A DNA stretch of 64,000 nucleotides from Rheinheimera sp. GTDB lineage: Bacteria > Pseudomonadota > Gammaproteobacteria > Enterobacterales > Alteromonadaceae. Within the stretch, counting starts at the first letter, position 1; the number at the start of each line of letters is the position of its first letter. The notes beneath the pieces are model-generated. The model was not told where the DNA came from. It saw only the letters and a program-made list of their open reading frames with translations, and did no database searches. Positions 7,274-16,478 of this stretch are shown here, piece by piece. The position numbers were made by a program, and so were the translations under genes. The DNA is taken from assembly GCA_008015325.1 (NCBI GenBank), contig SSFI01000007.1:1-64000 (forward strand). Direction: 5' to 3'.

Positions 7274-9454
7274 TTATTGTTGTTCCTGCACCAGCACACG
7301 TTGCGTTTGCACCGGTTTACCTGCCGCCTCGCCGACCAGCTGCGCACTGCCTTTGCCCGGCTTAAACCAGGGCCCTTCCGCCAGTGGACGCACCAGTAAC
7401 TGAAACCGCAGCCCTTGTTGCCACGGCAACAAATGCCCGTACAGGCATAGATCCGGTGCCACTGTGTCAATAGCGGGGCTCAGTTCTGCCAGGTCTGACT
7501 GCACAGGCAATTGACCGGCCAGCCGGCTGATGGTCTGCAGCAACTGCGTTTTGCCCGCAGCAGGCACTACCAGGCCCTTGCCAAGAATTTCCTGAATTTT
7601 ACTGACCTGCTCGGTTTTCTGATACACCAGCAGGCTGGTTGGACTTTCTTGCTGCCAGCAACGCGACACCCGCGTCATTTCTTCTGGTTGCAGTGTCAGT
7701 TGAAATTTGCCCTGAAGTTTGCGCAACTGCAGATAAAACTCGGCCTGCTTCACATGGACCGGTATTTGCGGCGCCTGCTGCCAAAAGACTAACGGATGTC
7801 CGATCAACGCCGGTAACGCCTGATCGACCTCCAGCGTGTAACTGGTGCTGCCGTAATAATCCTGATAAGACACATCAATGAGGGCAATAACCGCTTTGTC
7901 CTGAGCCGTCAGCGCCGGGACGGACTGCGGATCTTTCACCAGCCGTTTTAATGCCACAGCCCGGCCATCACTCCAAACACCTTTGCTGTTACGTTTTTGC
8001 TCCCGAGGCTCCACGCTCAGAAAATGCTGGTGTTGCAACAACATCCAGCATAGCCGGCTATTGTCGTTGCTGGATTTTTCTGTTGCCACGGATGGGGTGT
8101 TGAGCAGCTGCAGCGCCTGCAAAGCCTGTTGCCAGGGCTCTTCCCGCTGCAGTAACTGGCACAGGGGTTGTAGCTGATGCAGTTGATGCCAGTCCGGCCA
8201 TAACCGCGGCTGCTGAAATGCTGCTTCCAGCAGCGCATCCAGTTCAGCGGCCACCCACTGATAACCGGCGTCATACAGCCAGCTGCGCAGGCGCATCAAC
8301 AGATCCGGTGCCAGCCGCTCGGGCAAACCGTCCAGCCAATACAACGCCAGCGCACAGAGCAGCCCGTCAAAATTTTGCGGAATATGTGAAGGTTCAAACA
8401 AGCGCTGAATTTCACTGCCAAGCCGGGCGGCCGGTGATTGCAGTTGTTCTTGTAACCAGCTCAGCGGGCCATAACACACACCATCCTGCGCTTTGCGCCC
8501 AGCGTTGATTTGTTGTTCAAGCAGCGCAAAATCGTCCGGCTGGCGCCGGCTCAACAGCGCCAAAAGATAAAACCAGCCACTCATCAGCGGGAAATAGATT
8601 TTGCGTTTACCCGAGCGCCTTTTCTGAACGTTACCAAACACTTGAAACTGTTGCAAAGCGGTTGGTGCGTCACCTTGTAAAAGTGGCAGTAACGCGTCAA
8701 ACACGGTAATTTCGTCAGCATGCCCGGCCAGAAATTCATGCAACTGGCTGAGCTCACCTTGCTGCAGCAAATGCCAGCCATACAATTCATGCAGCTGCGG
8801 GTCCAGATCGCCGGCAATAAACAGTGCCTGTACATAGCCATACAGATGCGGACAATCCGGCAGGCGATAGACCGCCATTTGCAGACTATGCGCCAGAACA
8901 GCAGCCTGACAGGTCGGACTTAGATACTGAAATACCACCATGCCGTCGGCGGCATCCGCCAAAAAAGTCAGCGGGAAACGCCCGGAGTCGCCTTGAGCAC
9001 GGACATATTGATCTTCCAGCTCAGACAGCACACTAAATTGGCCTGATAACAACGCCAGCCAAATCTCGCGCCGGTAATACGCGCGCTGGTGCAGGTACCA
9101 TTGCCGGCCATACGTCTTATTGATCCAGTCCCGCACCAGCTGCAGCCAGGCCGTTTTATTTTCATGTTGCAGCAGATAAGCAAAGGCTTCGAACTTACGG
9201 CCCAGATCATAACGCAGGTCGACGAAATAACCGGAACCTGGCGTCTGTGCCAGCCAGCCTTGTTGCGCCAGATCCTGGATAGCTTCTTTGACGTCGGCAA
9301 AAGTCAGCGCCTTACCTTTGGCGTTTTTAACGCCGGTCAGCCGGACAATATCCAGCCACTTGCTTTGCGACAATGATTCTTGCAATAACGCCATCATCAG
9401 CAAAGTGGCACGTTGCAGTGGCGGCAGTTGGGACACAGGGAGGCGCTTGGGCAT
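7274..9454 (-). CDS. SNF2 helicase, N-terminal segment (up to in-frame TAA)
   Basis: A 726-residue segment starting MPKRLPVSQLPPLQRATLL, the natural start of the whole gene. It has no catalytic motif. It is the leucine/glutamine-rich helical N-terminal region found before the ATPase core in the long (about 1350-residue) SNF2 proteins. If made by itself it would be a non-enzymatic fragment. It is divergent from the ATPase/TPR operon, with about 125 bp between start codons. Confidence 0.65.
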   Translation of the reverse strand: MPKRLPVSQLPPLQRATLLMMALLQESLSQSKWLDIVRLTGVKNAKGKALTFADVKEAIQDLAQQGWLAQTPGSGYFVDLRYDLGRKFEAFAYLLQHENKTAWLQLVRDWINKTYGRQWYLHQRAYYRREIWLALLSGQFSVLSELEDQYVRAQGDSGRFPLTFLADAADGMVVFQYLSPTCQAAVLAHSLQMAVYRLPDCPHLYGYVQALFIAGDLDPQLHELYGWHLLQQGELSQLHEFLAGHADEITVFDALLPLLQGDAPTALQQFQVFGNVQKRRSGKRKIYFPLMSGWFYLLALLSRRQPDDFALLEQQINAGRKAQDGVCYGPLSWLQEQLQSPAARLGSEIQRLFEPSHIPQNFDGLLCALALYWLDGLPERLAPDLLMRLRSWLYDAGYQWVAAELDALLEAAFQQPRLWPDWHQLHQLQPLCQLLQREEPWQQALQALQLLNTPSVATEKSSNDNSRLCWMLLQHQHFLSVEPREQKRNSKGVWSDGRAVALKRLVKDPQSVPALTAQDKAVIALIDVSYQDYYGSTSYTLEVDQALPALIGHPLVFWQQAPQIPVHVKQAEFYLQLRKLQGKFQLTLQPEEMTRVSRCWQQESPTSLLVYQKTEQVSKIQEILGKGLVVPAAGKTQLLQTISRLAGQLPVQSDLAELSPAIDTVAPDLCLYGHLLPWQQGLRFQLLVRPLAEGPWFKPGKGSAQLVGEAAGKPVQTQRVLVQEQQ

Positions 9455-9580
9455 AGGTCAAAGTTCTGCTGAATAAAAACGGCAGGATGGTAACACAACT
9501 GAACTGTGGCGGCAGTGGTTGAGCCGCCGTGATGCAGCAGGTACTATAACTGCATCCCCTGCACGCATTCCCGGACTTTT

Positions 9581-10939
9581 ATGACCAATCAGGCTCCCAC
9601 AGATTTAATGACGGTGATGCAACAGATCCAGTTTGAAGTTGCACTCGACGCCGATGATCCGCGTTATGTCGATACCCGCGAGGCGCGGGGCAGTGAGCAA
9701 ACCTTTCAGCGGCTGGCAAAAAAGTTTGGTTTCAGTGCACTCAATAGAGTTTTTTTACCACCTGCCAGCATGCATTTATTATTGTTCGGACATGTCGGCA
9801 GCGGTAAAACTACCGAGTTACGCCAGTACGCGCAACAGCTCTCAGCCAGCGGCAATTATTACGTCGTTGATGTGGATGTAATGGGAAAACTCGATCGCAA
9901 CAACCTGCAATTCAGTGAAACCATGCTGGTGATGGCCGAACGTCTGACCGAACAACTGGGCCAGGATGGTTTTACTATCAGCAGTGACGCGCTTGAACCT
10001 GTGTATCAGTGGTTTCGCCATATTGAGCAAAGTGGTGATGAACATCGTGAACTGGCTGCCAGCATCAGTGGTGAAATGTCAGCCGGTATCAGTCTGCCAG
10101 GCCTGTTTAAACTGCTGAATAAAATTACCAGTACCGCAAAAACCGGCTCCAGTCGCAAAACGGCCTGGCGTGAAGAAGTACGTAACAGATTCAGTGAACT
10201 GGCAACTGCGTTTAACCAACTGATTGCAGAGGCAGAACAGGCATTAGCGCAAGCGGCAAATGTGCCGCACAAACGTATCCTGTTTATTTTGGATGGCACT
10301 GACAAAATGAAAAGCGAAGATACCGCGCGCTTTTTTGTCCAGGACGCCGAGCAATTATTAGCGCTACAGACTTTTGTCATTTACACAGCACCGCTTTACC
10401 TGAAGTATCAGGGATCACTGGTTGGCCGTTTGCAAGATTTAGTCTTGCCAATGATTAAGTTGCAAGACAAATCCGGGGCGCCATACGTGCCCGGCGTCCA
10501 GGCTATGCGCGAGTTATTGCTGCGCCGGGCAGCGCCGCAGTTGTTTCAGAGTGAGGCCGTGATTGACCGACTTATTGATCTCAGCGGTGGTCATCCGCGC
10601 GAACTGTTACGCTTACTGCAGTTGTGCTGCGAGTACGCCGACGATGTGATCGGTTCAACAGCGTTGGATCAGGCCGCCAACCAGCTCGCCGCTGATTTTC
10701 GCCGTTTTCTGACCAAAGAAGATTACGAACTGCTGGCACAAATTGATGCCGAGAGCAGTCATCAGGGCACCAGTGAACAGACCCAAAACCTGCTGTATAA
10801 ACTGGCGCTGATGGAATATAACGACGGCAGCTGGCGCCGCAGTCATCCGGCAGTAAGGCTGCTGGAAGGTTATCAGCAGGCAAAGCAACGGCTGTTTCCT
10901 GAAATTAAGGTTGTGCGGCCTTCCAGGCAAAAACGATGA
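9581..10939 (+). CDS. P-loop ATPase (AAA/STAND-like), first gene of a two-gene operon
   Basis: A 452-residue soluble protein. The P-loop GHVGSGKTTE lies at about residue 70, Walker B (ILFILDGTDK) at about 233, and a probable sensor strand (FVIYTAPLYL) at about 265. The segment SGGHPRELLRLL (about 334) resembles the post-ATPase motif of STAND and ORC/Cdc6-like ATPases that precedes a winged helix. A helical insert (about 140-225) separates the two Walker motifs. I do not recognise a named family. The stop overlaps the next gene by ATGA, so the two are co-translated. ATPases of this type often act as switches that sense a signal through a partner; defence or stress signalling is possible but unproven here. 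Confidence 0.75.
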   Translation: MTNQAPTDLMTVMQQIQFEVALDADDPRYVDTREARGSEQTFQRLAKKFGFSALNRVFLPPASMHLLLFGHVGSGKTTELRQYAQQLSASGNYYVVDVDVMGKLDRNNLQFSETMLVMAERLTEQLGQDGFTISSDALEPVYQWFRHIEQSGDEHRELAASISGEMSAGISLPGLFKLLNKITSTAKTGSSRKTAWREEVRNRFSELATAFNQLIAEAEQALAQAANVPHKRILFILDGTDKMKSEDTARFFVQDAEQLLALQTFVIYTAPLYLKYQGSLVGRLQDLVLPMIKLQDKSGAPYVPGVQAMRELLLRRAAPQLFQSEAVIDRLIDLSGGHPRELLRLLQLCCEYADDVIGSTALDQAANQLAADFRRFLTKEDYELLAQIDAESSHQGTSEQTQNLLYKLALMEYNDGSWRRSHPAVRLLEGYQQAKQRLFPEIKVVRPSRQKR

Positions 10940-12498
10940 GCAGTGCCGGGCCAACTACCGCTAATTTAATCCTCAGTGCCGCCAGCCAACTGACGGCAGC
11001 GCAGTTTGAAACTTACCAGCGTTTATGCAAACGCCTGTTACACGGCCCACAATTTCAGCTGATTGTGCTCGATTGTCGTGATGAACGCCTACAGCAACAA
11101 CTGCAACAGTTGCTGACCGGGTTGTGCCAACAAGCCAATCTTTCAGCAACCCAGTTAGTACTGGACGACAGCATCCCCGATGTCTTTGCGCTGCAACATC
11201 AGCTACAGGCGCTGACCAACCAATTTGGCGTGATCCAGCTGACTGGCGCGGCATTCTGGTTCAGCCAGCCCAATCGCTGGGCTGCGTTTAATCTGCTGCG
11301 TGAAAATATCGCCAGCCAAAGCTCGTGCCGGCTGTTGTTGTGGCTAAATGCAGAAGCTATTGCAGCGATGATTGAGCAGGCTCCAGACTGGTGGGCCTGG
11401 CGCAGTGGGGTGTATGAGTTTGTAACTCAGTACAAATCTCCGGCAACTAAACCTGAGTTGCAACTCGGCAATTTATCGAACCGACATCAACACAAAGATA
11501 AAACAGCAAGACGCATTGCAACATTATCTGAATGGCTGAAGTCCCCCGATGCAGCTGATGAGGAACTAGCTGCCCCGTTGTGGTTTGAACTTGCAACTTT
11601 GTATCAGCAACAAGGCGAGTGGGATATCGCTTTAAACCTATATCAAAAAGAATGCCTGCCAAGATTTCAACTGTTGAAACATGAACGCAGTGCAGCAATG
11701 ACTTATGGTCAAATTGCGGAAATTTACATGCTCAAGGGTGATTTCGATCAATCACTCCACATTCGGCAACAGCTTGAATTACCGGTATACCAGGAGTTGG
11801 AACTTGCTCGTGATATAGCCACAACCCAAGGTAAAATTGCGGATGTGTTATACCGCAGTGGGGATTTAGATGCAGCAACGGAAATATGGAAAAATAAGGT
11901 ACTGCCAGTATTAAAGAGCCTTGGAGATGTGCGTGCGGTAGCCCTATTTAATAGCAAAATCGCGGATGTATTACTTGCGCGAGATAGTCATGACGAAGCT
12001 TTGGCCGTATTACAAGACGTTATCGAAACCCTGCAAAAGACAGACGACATCCGCAGTATCGCGATTACCCAAGGTAAAATTGCAGAAATTCTTTTACAAC
12101 GCGGCGAGTTCGAAGCTGCATTGCGTATTGTTACTGAGCAAGAACTGCCAGTGTACCAGAAACTAGGTGACTCCCACAGTGCCTGCATAGCAATGGCGAG
12201 TATCGCCGATATCCTGACCGCGCAGGGCAAATTCGATGCAGCACTCAAATTGCTGCAACAGGACGTTTTACCTGTGCTAAGCAGGATCGGTGATGTGTAC
12301 AGTCTGGCCGCAATTCAAAGCAAAATCGCCGATATCTTGTTTGCATCCGGTGATGCAACGCAAGCGTTGGCTATCTACCAAACTGCAGTACTGCCCTTGC
12401 AGCTAAAGCTGAATCACCAACCGAATATCGCGCAAACTCAGCAACAAATCGCTGCGATTGAACAAATCCTTACTCAATCAGCAGCGTTGCCAAAATAG
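10936..12498 (+). CDS. TPR-repeat protein with an N-terminal NTPase-derived domain, partner of the ATPase
   Basis: A 520-residue protein in two parts. Residues 1 to about 165 form an alpha/beta domain without a P-loop, containing FNLLRENIASQSSCRLLLWL and APDWWAWRSGVYEF; similar motifs occur in TPR proteins next to STAND-type ATPases (from memory). Residues about 214-510 hold seven 40-41-residue tetratricopeptide repeats of the form GKIADVLxxxGDxDxALxI...LPVxxxLGDxRxxA. The repeats suggest a protein-binding scaffold. The repeat-coding DNA (about 11.42-12.45 kb) looks more AT-rich than its surroundings. It ends 6 bp from the convergent cysQ. Function unknown. Confidence 0.75.
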   Translation: MSSAGPTTANLILSAASQLTAAQFETYQRLCKRLLHGPQFQLIVLDCRDERLQQQLQQLLTGLCQQANLSATQLVLDDSIPDVFALQHQLQALTNQFGVIQLTGAAFWFSQPNRWAAFNLLRENIASQSSCRLLLWLNAEAIAAMIEQAPDWWAWRSGVYEFVTQYKSPATKPELQLGNLSNRHQHKDKTARRIATLSEWLKSPDAADEELAAPLWFELATLYQQQGEWDIALNLYQKECLPRFQLLKHERSAAMTYGQIAEIYMLKGDFDQSLHIRQQLELPVYQELELARDIATTQGKIADVLYRSGDLDAATEIWKNKVLPVLKSLGDVRAVALFNSKIADVLLARDSHDEALAVLQDVIETLQKTDDIRSIAITQGKIAEILLQRGEFEAALRIVTEQELPVYQKLGDSHSACIAMASIADILTAQGKFDAALKLLQQDVLPVLSRIGDVYSLAAIQSKIADILFASGDATQALAIYQTAVLPLQLKLNHQPNIAQTQQQIAAIEQILTQSAALPK

Positions 12499-12504
12499 CT
12501 GGAT

Positions 12505-13287
12505 TCACTCCACCCGCACCACAAAGTTGCCGTTACGCAGGTTTTCGCGCTGATAGGCCGGGCCTTTTATGCCGTCATACACGACGCTGGCGCCGGCGGC
12601 GGTGGCGATGATATGGCCAGCGCCGGTATCCCATAACATGGTTGGGCCAAAACGGGGATAGATGTGCGCCGCGCCTTCGGCCACCAGACAGAATTTTAAT
12701 GAGCTGCCGACCGCCACCAGTTCATGCTGCGGAAACTGCGCTAGGTATGGTTCCACTTCCGGCTGATAATGGCTTTTACTGCCGACCAGCCGCACCATTT
12801 CACCGGCGTTGGGCGCCACGGCATGAATCGGGCGTTCACCGCTGCTGTCGGCAACAAAAGCGCCTAAGCCCTGAGCTCCGCTATAAGTTTTGTTCAGCAC
12901 AGGCGCGTGAATAACACCAAGTACCGGCTCACCGGCGTCAATCAGCGCGATATTGACGGTGAATTCGCCATTACGTTTGATAAATTCTTTGGTGCCATCC
13001 AGCGGGTCGACCAGCCAGAACCGTTGCCAGGTCTGGCGCTCGCTCCAGGGGATATCGGCCGCTTCTTCGGATAGTACCGGGATGTCCGGCGTAAGCTTCT
13101 GCAGTTCGCGCATAATCAGCTGATGTGCAGCCAAATCAGCCGCAGTCAGCGGGCTGTCATCAGCTTTATGTTGCACATCAATAGCTTGTGATTGGTTGTA
13201 AATCGCCAGAATAGCGTCGCCGGCAGCGACACTGATGCGGCGGATTTGCGGCAGCCATTGGCTGAGTTCAGCGGGCGTGGTTAGCAT
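12505..13287 (-). CDS. cysQ: 3'(2'),5'-bisphosphate nucleotidase CysQ
   Basis: A 260-residue inositol-monophosphatase-fold enzyme that hydrolyses PAP, the by-product of PAPS reduction, to AMP. Metal-binding motifs are clear: LSEEAAD (about 70), the DPLDGTKEFI block (about 93), and LWDTGAGHIIA near the C-terminus (DTGAG motif). Start and length match E. coli CysQ. It is the last gene of the cysG-D-N-C-Q run, 15 bp after cysC, consistent with its role in keeping PAP low during sulfate assimilation. Confidence 0.93.
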   Translation of the reverse strand: MLTTPAELSQWLPQIRRISVAAGDAILAIYNQSQAIDVQHKADDSPLTAADLAAHQLIMRELQKLTPDIPVLSEEAADIPWSERQTWQRFWLVDPLDGTKEFIKRNGEFTVNIALIDAGEPVLGVIHAPVLNKTYSGAQGLGAFVADSSGERPIHAVAPNAGEMVRLVGSKSHYQPEVEPYLAQFPQHELVAVGSSLKFCLVAEGAAHIYPRFGPTMLWDTGAGHIIATAAGASVVYDGIKGPAYQRENLRNGNFVVRVE

Positions 13288-13302
13288 TTACAAAGGTCTC
13301 TG

Positions 13303-13929
13303 TCAGGCTTGTGGCCGGATAATGCCACGTTGTTCCAGCAATTGCAGCAGCTGCTGCACGCTGTCATCCAGTGACAACATACCGGTGTCGAGGCTGATCT
13401 CCGGCTGTAGCGGTGCCTCGTAAGGATCTGAAATCCCGGTGAAATTGGCAATTTCGCCCCGTCGGGCTTTTTGATACAGTCCTTTGACGTCGCGCTGCTC
13501 ACAGACATCCAAAGAGGTTGCGACATGGACTTCAATAAAACGCCCTGCCGGCAAACTGGCGCGAATGGCGTCACGCTGGCTACGCAGCGGAGAAACAAAA
13601 GCGCTTAATACAATCAGGCCAGCATCCAGCATCAGACCAGCCACAGCGCCGACGCGGCGCAGGTTTTCATTGCGGTCGGCTTCGCTGAAACCTAAACCGG
13701 CGCATAAACCATGGCGCACGTTGTCGCCATCAAGCAGATAGGTGTGGGCACCACGCTTGAGCAAAGCCTGTTCCAGCGAGCCGGCGACAGTTGATTTGCC
13801 GGCACCGCTGAGCCCGGTGAACCACAACACCACCGCCTGCTGCTGTTTCTGCGCCTCGCGATCGCTGCGGCTAACCGCATGTTGTTGCCAGACGATGTTG
13901 TTGCTGACTGAAGCTGAAGTTTGTTCCAT
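13303..13929 (-). CDS. cysC: Adenylylsulfate kinase CysC
   Basis: A 208-residue APS kinase that phosphorylates adenylylsulfate to PAPS. The P-loop [15 protein letters not shown] sits near residue 38. The [20 protein letters not shown] block and [13 protein letters not shown] are the conserved APS-binding and lid motifs. It is encoded as a separate protein rather than fused to CysN. About 200 bp containing a hairpin-rich repeat separates it from cysN upstream, unusual inside a cys operon. Confidence 0.95.
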   Translation of the reverse strand: MEQTSASVSNNIVWQQHAVSRSDREAQKQQQAVVLWFTGLSGAGKSTVAGSLEQALLKRGAHTYLLDGDNVRHGLCAGLGFSEADRNENLRRVGAVAGLMLDAGLIVLSAFVSPLRSQRDAIRASLPAGRFIEVHVATSLDVCEQRDVKGLYQKARRGEIANFTGISDPYEAPLQPEISLDTGMLSLDDSVQQLLQLLEQRGIIRPQA

Positions 13930-13984
13930 CTGTTTTCTGCCTTTGCATGCCAGTAAAAGAACCTAAAGTTCCGACAGGCAGCGA

Positions 13985-14118
13985 GAGTCTGTTCACTAAG
14001 CAGACCCTCTGCGGCAGGGATGCCGCAGAGGAGCCTACAGGGATGTATTCACGGCGTGTCTGCGTGTGAACAGCGGACGATGCCGTCTCCACGGACTGGC
14101 TTACACAAAATGAAGCCA
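13985..14118. repeat. Hairpin-rich intergenic repeat between cysN and cysC
   Basis: Contains GTCTG/CAGAC arms, then a perfect 11-bp inverted repeat CCTCTGCGGCA-GGGA-TGCCGCAGAGG (14006-14031), then an ACGGC...GCCGT hairpin with inner GTC/GAC arms (about 14051-14087), then TGGCTT...AAGCCA (14097-14118). The GCAGGGATGC and CTACAGGGATGTATTCACGG words resemble mosaic intergenic repeats I know from other gammaproteobacteria. No second copy was seen in this window. Confidence 0.55.
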
Positions 14119-14129
14119 GCAGCAATCCA

Positions 14130-15539
14130 TCACAACTTACTGATATCAACCGCCTGCCAGTGCGGGAAATGTTTACGCACTAAGGCGTTAAACTCCAGCT
14201 CAAAAGCACTGAACTCCGTTTTTTTGCTGCTGGCCGCCAACGCGCTGTCGACCATGCCGGCACCAACTGTGATATTGCTTAAGCGGTCAATAAAAATAAA
14301 GCCACCGGTGTCGCGGTTTTTGCTGTACGGGTCAAACACCACAGCTTCAGTCAGCTCCAGCTCCACCAGCGCGATGCTGTTAAGCGCAAGTTCGGTCACT
14401 GCATGCTCTTCCAGCGTATTGACATCAATGCTGTGCGCAATGGCGGTCACAGTGCCCGGCACTTTTTTCGTACCGAGTTTGATGTTGTATTGTTTGCCGA
14501 TGGTCAGTGGCTCTTCATGCATCCACACCACTTTGGCCAGAATGCGGTTCGACACACTGGCGTGATGCTGCGCCTTCACAATCACATCACCGCGGCTGAT
14601 ATCAATTTCATCGGCAAGCGTCAATGTGACCGCCTGGCCGGCAAAAGCCTCCGGCAAGTCGCCATCAAAAGTCACGATAGATTTAACGACTGAACTTTTG
14701 CCAGACGGCAGCGCTACGACGGCGTCGCCGACCTGAAAGCTGCCGGATGCGACTGTACCGGCAAACCCGCGGAAGTCCAGATTCGGTCTGTTGACATATT
14801 GCACCGGTAAACGCGCTTCAAACGCGTGATTAAAACCAGTGACCGGCGCGTCTTCCAGTAGCGCCAGCAACGTCGGGCCCTGATACCAAGGCGCTTGTGC
14901 CGAACGGTTCACCACGTTGTCGCCGTTTAACGCTGACAGCGGCACAAACTGAATATCCGGCACATGCAGCTGCTCAGCAAAAGCTAAGTAGTCACGGCGG
15001 ATTTCGTCATAACGGGCTTCGGAGAAGCCAACTAAATCCATCTTGTTGATGGCGACGACAAACTGCTTAATACCCAGCAGCGCACAGATAAAGCTGTGGC
15101 GGCGCGTTTGCACCTGCACGCCGTAGCGCGCGTCGACCAAAATAATCGCCAGGTCGCAGTTTGAAGCGCCGGTCGCCATATTGCGGGTGTACTGCTCATG
15201 GCCCGGCGTGTCGGCGATGATAAATTTGCGTTTGGCCGTGGAGAAATAGCGGTAGGCCACGTCAATGGTGATGCCTTGCTCGCGTTCAGCCTGCAAACCA
15301 TCCACCAGCAGCGCCAAATCGACAGTTTCGCCGGTGGTGCCGTGAGTTTTGCTGTCTTTATGCAATGCGGCCAACTGATCTTCATAAATCTGCTGGCTGT
15401 CGTGCAGCAAACGGCCGATCAGCGTACTTTTGCCGTCATCAACCGAACCACAGGTCAGGAATTTCAGCAGCGATTTGTGCTGTTGTTGTCTGAGGTACTC
15501 TTCAATCCCCAGTTGTTCCAGTTCAATTGCGACTGACAT
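14130..15539 (-). CDS. cysN: Sulfate adenylyltransferase subunit 1 (GTPase) CysN
   Basis: A 469-residue EF-Tu-like GTPase that powers ATP sulfurylase with CysD, forming APS from sulfate and ATP. G-motifs: [19 protein letters not shown] (G1, near residue 31), [17 protein letters not shown] (G3) and [10 protein letters not shown] (G4). Length is typical for a CysN without a fused CysC domain. The start codon shares one base with the cysD stop (TGATG), giving translational coupling. Confidence 0.96.
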   Translation of the reverse strand: MSVAIELEQLGIEEYLRQQQHKSLLKFLTCGSVDDGKSTLIGRLLHDSQQIYEDQLAALHKDSKTHGTTGETVDLALLVDGLQAEREQGITIDVAYRYFSTAKRKFIIADTPGHEQYTRNMATGASNCDLAIILVDARYGVQVQTRRHSFICALLGIKQFVVAINKMDLVGFSEARYDEIRRDYLAFAEQLHVPDIQFVPLSALNGDNVVNRSAQAPWYQGPTLLALLEDAPVTGFNHAFEARLPVQYVNRPNLDFRGFAGTVASGSFQVGDAVVALPSGKSSVVKSIVTFDGDLPEAFAGQAVTLTLADEIDISRGDVIVKAQHHASVSNRILAKVVWMHEEPLTIGKQYNIKLGTKKVPGTVTAIAHSIDVNTLEEHAVTELALNSIALVELELTEAVVFDPYSKNRDTGGFIFIDRLSNITVGAGMVDSALAASSKKTEFSAFELEFNALVRKHFPHWQAVDISKL

Positions 15540-16441
15540 CAGAAATACCCCTCACGTTTTTTCTTTTCCATCGAACCACTGGAATCGTGGTCAATGACGC
15601 GGCCCTGCCGTTCGCTGGAGCGCGATAACAACATCTCTTCAATAATGCCGGTCAGGCTGTCGGCGTCGGACTCGATAGCGCCGGTCAGCGGATAACAACC
15701 CAGCGTACGGAAGCGCACCAGTTTTTGCTCCGGCTGTTCGCCCGGATTGAGTGGCATGCGGTCATCATCGACCATGATCAGCGTGCCGTTGCGCTCCACC
15801 ACCGGGCGGTAGGCGGCGAAATACAGCGGCACTATGTCGATGTTTTCCTGATAGATGTATTGCCAGATATCCAGTTCGGTCCAGTTCGACAGCGGGAACA
15901 CGCGGATACTTTCGCCTTTGTTGACCTGACCGTTGTAGGTGTGCCACAGCTCTGGCCGCTGATTTTTCGGGTCCCAACGGTGATATTGGTCGCGGAACGA
16001 ATAAATCCGCTCTTTGGCGCGGGATTTTTCTTCGTCGCGACGGGCACCACCAAAAGCGGCGTCAAAACCGTATTTATTCAGCGCCTGTTTCAGCCCTTCG
16101 GTTTTCATCACGTCGGTATGTTTGGCGCTGCCGAAGGTAAATGGGTTCATGCCCATCGCCAGCCCTTCCGGGTTTTTGTGCACCAGCAGATCAAAGCCAT
16201 ATTCCTTCGCCACTTTATCGCGAAACTCAATCATTTCGCGGAATTTCCAGTCGGTGTCGACATGCAGCAGCGGGAACGGGATCTTGCCCGGATAAAAGGC
16301 TTTACGCGCCAGATGCAACAGCACCGACGAGTCTTTGCCAATCGAATACAGCATCACCGGATTATCAAATTCGGCCGCCACTTCACGGAAAATCTGAATG
16401 CTTTCCGCTTCAAGCTGTTGTAAGTGCGTTAAGGTCGGCAT
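15539..16441 (-). CDS. cysD: Sulfate adenylyltransferase subunit 2 CysD
   Basis: A 300-residue PP-loop adenylyltransferase, the catalytic subunit of ATP sulfurylase. The PP-loop [17 protein letters not shown] is at about residue 33 and the conserved [15 protein letters not shown] block is near 160. The ending EKKKREGYF is characteristic of CysD. It sits directly before cysN with a one-base overlap and 37 bp after cysG. Confidence 0.96.
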   Translation of the reverse strand: MPTLTHLQQLEAESIQIFREVAAEFDNPVMLYSIGKDSSVLLHLARKAFYPGKIPFPLLHVDTDWKFREMIEFRDKVAKEYGFDLLVHKNPEGLAMGMNPFTFGSAKHTDVMKTEGLKQALNKYGFDAAFGGARRDEEKSRAKERIYSFRDQYHRWDPKNQRPELWHTYNGQVNKGESIRVFPLSNWTELDIWQYIYQENIDIVPLYFAAYRPVVERNGTLIMVDDDRMPLNPGEQPEQKLVRFRTLGCYPLTGAIESDADSLTGIIEEMLLSRSSERQGRVIDHDSSGSMEKKKREGYF

Positions 16442-16478
16442 ATCTGTTACCTTGCTTTAAAAACTATCAATTTAAATG

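Larger units (their letters stand above)
5358..9454 (-). pseudogene. SNF2-family DEAD/DEAH-box helicase, broken by a stop codon and a frameshift
   Basis: Three consecutive reading segments form one protein of about 1365 residues, a usual size for this SNF2 group. The N-terminal segment ends QEQQ-TAA at 7276-7274. Reading straight on in the same frame gives [18 protein letters not shown], the expected continuation, so the break is an in-frame stop that one C-to-T change (CAA to TAA) would explain. The second break is near 5717: the ATPase segment reads YLDG, then drifts to VLR-stop, while the adjacent frame supplies [15 protein letters not shown]; loss of one base after GG restores the family motif. 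All helicase motifs are otherwise intact. Two independent lesions suggest recent inactivation, though assembly errors are possible. Confidence 0.8.
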
